Part shown: in pieces, positions 31,188 to 33,030 of the stretch
Position numbering within the stretch: position 1 is the stretch's first letter
Layout of the letters: the number at the start of each line of letters is the position of its first letter
From: Bacillota bacterium
Lineage (GTDB): Bacteria; Bacillota; Dethiobacteria; DTU022
Direction: 5' to 3'
DNA: 33,030 bases
Assembly (NCBI GenBank): GCA_012800855.1
Contig: JAAZIN010000163.1
Coordinates: 1-33,030, forward strand
Notes under the pieces: generated by a model
Told to the model about the DNA's origin: nothing
Database searches by the model: none
The model's input: the letters and a program-made list of their open reading frames with translations, nothing else
Made by a program: the position numbers and the translations under genes

Positions 31188-32129
31188 TTGCTGTGGGTGG
31201 GCCTGTTTAAGGCCACTGTCTTCCTGGTCATATTTATGCTGGGGCTGCGCCTGATGAGCGGCGCCATCGCGCGCAGTGCCGGCCCGGGCTTATCCAGGCT
31301 GCTAGAAAGGCTGGCCGGCAGCCCCTGGCGAGGCTTTGGCACCGGCTTCCTGGTTACGGCGCTTTTGCAGAGCAGCAGCATGACCACGGTCATGGTCGTC
31401 GGCCTGGTCAATGCCGGGGTGATGACCTTTGCGCAGGGCTGCAGCGTCATTATCGGGGCCAACGTGGGCACCACCATTACGGGGCAGCTGCTCTCCTTCA
31501 ACCTGCACTGGCTGGGCTGGGCGCTGCTCATCCTGGGCCTTCTCTGCCGGCTCCTTCCCCACCGGCGGCTGCGCCGGGCCGCGGCGGCCTTGGGCGGCTG
31601 CGCCCTGCTGTTTATCGGCATGGGCGGTATGACCGCCGCCCTCGCCTCGCTAAAAGAGCTTGCCCTTTTGAGATCCATGGTGCAGGCGGCGGGGGATTTG
31701 CCCTGGAAAGGGCTTCTGGCCGGGGTCATTGGAGCGGCGGTGCTGCAAAGCAGCAGCGCGGTAATCGCTTTTGCCCTCGGCCTGGCCCATGAGGGGCTGA
31801 TCACCCTACCCGCCGCCCTGGCCCTGGCCATAGGCGCCGACCTGGGCACATGCTCCACCGCCCTCATCGCCGCCGCCGGGATGGAGAAAACGGCCCGCCG
31901 GGCGGCATGGTTTCATTTCTTCTTCAACCTCACCAGCATGGCGCTGGCATTGATCTTCTACCCGCAGCTTCTTGCCATCGCGGCGAAGAGCGCGGCGGCG
32001 CTGCCGCGCCAGCTGGCCAACGCCCATTTTTTCTACAATCTCCTCGGGGCCGCTGTGCTGCTTCCCCTGGTGGAACCTCTCTCCGCCCTGGTGAAGGGTT
32101 GGACCTTCCCGGGGTCTGTACCGCGCTAG
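31188..32129 (+). CDS. Na+/phosphate-cotransporter family protein lacking the PhoU-like domain
   Basis: This membrane protein has about eight hydrophobic segments. The two inverted repeat halves of the Na/Pi cotransporter family are visible: LLQSSSMTTVMVVGLVNAG with IIGANVGTTITG in the first, and VLQSSSAVIAFALGLAHEG with AIGADLGTCSTA in the second. The QSSS motifs are the substrate/ion signature. It ends at 313 residues, whereas NptA-type proteins usually add a long cytoplasmic PhoU-like domain. TTG 31188 is eight bases after GGGAGG. Its substrate may be phosphate or another anion. Confidence 0.88.
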   Translation: MLWVGLFKATVFLVIFMLGLRLMSGAIARSAGPGLSRLLERLAGSPWRGFGTGFLVTALLQSSSMTTVMVVGLVNAGVMTFAQGCSVIIGANVGTTITGQLLSFNLHWLGWALLILGLLCRLLPHRRLRRAAAALGGCALLFIGMGGMTAALASLKELALLRSMVQAAGDLPWKGLLAGVIGAAVLQSSSAVIAFALGLAHEGLITLPAALALAIGADLGTCSTALIAAAGMEKTARRAAWFHFFFNLTSMALALIFYPQLLAIAAKSAAALPRQLANAHFFYNLLGAAVLLPLVEPLSALVKGWTFPGSVPR

Positions 32130-32223
32130 CCGGAGCGGTGTTTTTGGCCGCCTGCAGGAAAAAGGACGGCAATACAGAAAAGAACCATGGCGGGGTATTT
32201 TAAAAAGGGCGGAGGAGAAAAGG

Positions 32224-33009
32224 ATGAGCTTGCTTAAGGCTGTTTTGCTGGGCATTGTGCAGGGGCTGACGGAGTTTTTGCCCATCAGCAGCTCGGGACA
32301 CCTGGTCATCTTCCAGCGCCTTTTCGGCCTGGAAGCTGCCGGCGTAACCCTGGAGGTGCTGCTCCATTTTGGAACCCTGCTGGCCGTCTTCTGGGTTTTC
32401 TGGCGCGACTTTCTTGCCTTGCTGAAATTCCCCAAGGACGCCCTGCAGAGGCGCTTCCTGCTGCTGCTGATCCTGGGCTGCATCCCTACGGCTCTAATCG
32501 GCTACTTCTTGGGCCCCTTTATTGAATCCATATTCCACTCGCTGCTGCTTACGGGTGCGGCGCTTATCGTCACCGGGATTCTTCTCAAGCTGCTTACGCT
32601 GCTCCCGGAGGGGCAAAAGAATGTGGCCGCCATGCAGCCCGCCGATGCCCTCTGGATCGGCCTCATCCAGGGCATAGCCGTAATCCCGGGCCTCTCCCGC
32701 TCCGGCTCCACCATTACCGCCGCCCTCTGGCGGGGGCTCGATCGCCCCACTGCGGTGCGCTACTCCTTCATGCTCGCTGCCCCGGTGATTCTTGGCGCCA
32801 CCCTGCTGGAGATTAAGGACATGGCCGCGGCGGGGATAGAGAAAGGGTTCCTTCTACCCTATGCCGCCGGCACCATCACGGCATGCCTCTGCGGCGCCCT
32901 GGCCATCCGGCTTTTCATTCGCCTGTTGCAGCAGCAGAAGTTTCATTACTTTGCCTACTACTGCTGGCTCGTGGGAGCTGCGGCCATTGCCGCCCATTAT
33001 TTTTTCTAG
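32224..33009 (+). CDS. uppP: Undecaprenyl-diphosphatase
   Basis: UppP (BacA) dephosphorylates undecaprenyl diphosphate to recycle the lipid carrier of peptidoglycan synthesis. The multipass membrane protein has both family motifs: GIVQGLTEFLPISSSGHL at the N-terminus and GLSRSGSTITAALWRGLDR in the middle, with the catalytic Glu, Ser and Arg residues. The length of 261 residues is normal. The ATG follows GGAGGAG by about seven bases. It stands 94 bases after the Na/Pi-type gene; a promoter is not evident in that gap. It complements the isoprenoid genes at the other end of the window. Confidence 0.96.
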   Translation: MSLLKAVLLGIVQGLTEFLPISSSGHLVIFQRLFGLEAAGVTLEVLLHFGTLLAVFWVFWRDFLALLKFPKDALQRRFLLLLILGCIPTALIGYFLGPFIESIFHSLLLTGAALIVTGILLKLLTLLPEGQKNVAAMQPADALWIGLIQGIAVIPGLSRSGSTITAALWRGLDRPTAVRYSFMLAAPVILGATLLEIKDMAAAGIEKGFLLPYAAGTITACLCGALAIRLFIRLLQQQKFHYFAYYCWLVGAAAIAAHYFF

Positions 33010-33030
33010 GCCCGGTGCTGGATACAGGCC

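Noticed and set aside
1-33030. CRISPR array, tRNA/rRNA genes, insertion sequences or prophage
   Set aside because: No regularly spaced direct repeats, no tRNA-like cloverleaf in the gaps, and no transposase, integrase or phage protein among the frames.

Overview
This window is a GC-rich, gene-dense chromosomal segment of an endospore-forming member of the Firmicutes, most likely a strictly anaerobic, perhaps thermophilic, clostridial lineage of the Peptococcaceae/Moorella kind. The reasons are the Bacillus-like gene order running from cdsA through the nusA-infB and pnp clusters to tepA-ylzJ, the sporulation genes (ylxY, ymxH, both dipicolinate synthase subunits), and an archaeal-type fructose-1,6-bisphosphate aldolase/phosphatase, which is known mainly from archaea and anaerobic thermophilic or autotrophic bacteria. 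This placement is inferred from gene content; I cannot name a species. Thirty-four protein genes are supported. I saw no rRNA, tRNA, CRISPR array, insertion sequence or prophage gene.

Layout. (1) 1-4624: membrane lipid and isoprenoid genes cdsA (5'-truncated), dxr, rseP and ispG, followed by a family 2 glycosyltransferase where many Firmicutes have proS-polC. (2) 4646-12263: the translation/RNA operon rimP-nusA-rnpM-infB-rbfA-nrnA-truB-ribF, preceded by a good promoter and a terminator-like leader hairpin. nusA appears to start at a rare ATT codon. (3) 12265-14858: rpsO-pnp with its own promoter, a structured leader and a terminator. (4) 14940-18323: an envelope/sporulation run of two degenerate NodB-fold proteins (the second is YlxY), a VanW-domain protein, dut and ymxH. 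YlxY and the VanW protein share an N-terminal domain. (5) 18340-23163: a YflT-like protein behind a sigma-G-like promoter, then dpaA-dpaB, dapA and an RNase J.

(6) 23198-30000: an accessory block inside the otherwise conserved rnj/tepA neighbourhood. Three minus-strand genes form a glycerol-3-phosphate oxidation operon (a BON-GlpA fusion, a second flavoprotein, a DUF1667 protein). Divergent from them is the FBP aldolase/phosphatase, then a lipoprotein with a DUF4015 glycosidase-like domain. (7) 30108-33009: tepA-ylzJ, a short Na/Pi-type transporter and uppP.

How the genes work together. Regions 2 and 3 are a growth-linked translation and RNA-decay set. Regions 4 and 5 combine cell-wall/cortex functions with dipicolinic acid synthesis: DapA makes the precursor and DpaAB oxidise it. 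In region 6, the GlpA-type enzymes would produce dihydroxyacetone phosphate, a direct substrate of the divergently encoded FBP aldolase/phosphatase, which suggests a gluconeogenic use of glycerol phosphate. Much of the window uses non-ATG starts (GTG, TTG and apparently ATT), so several start sites rest on ribosome-binding-site spacing.
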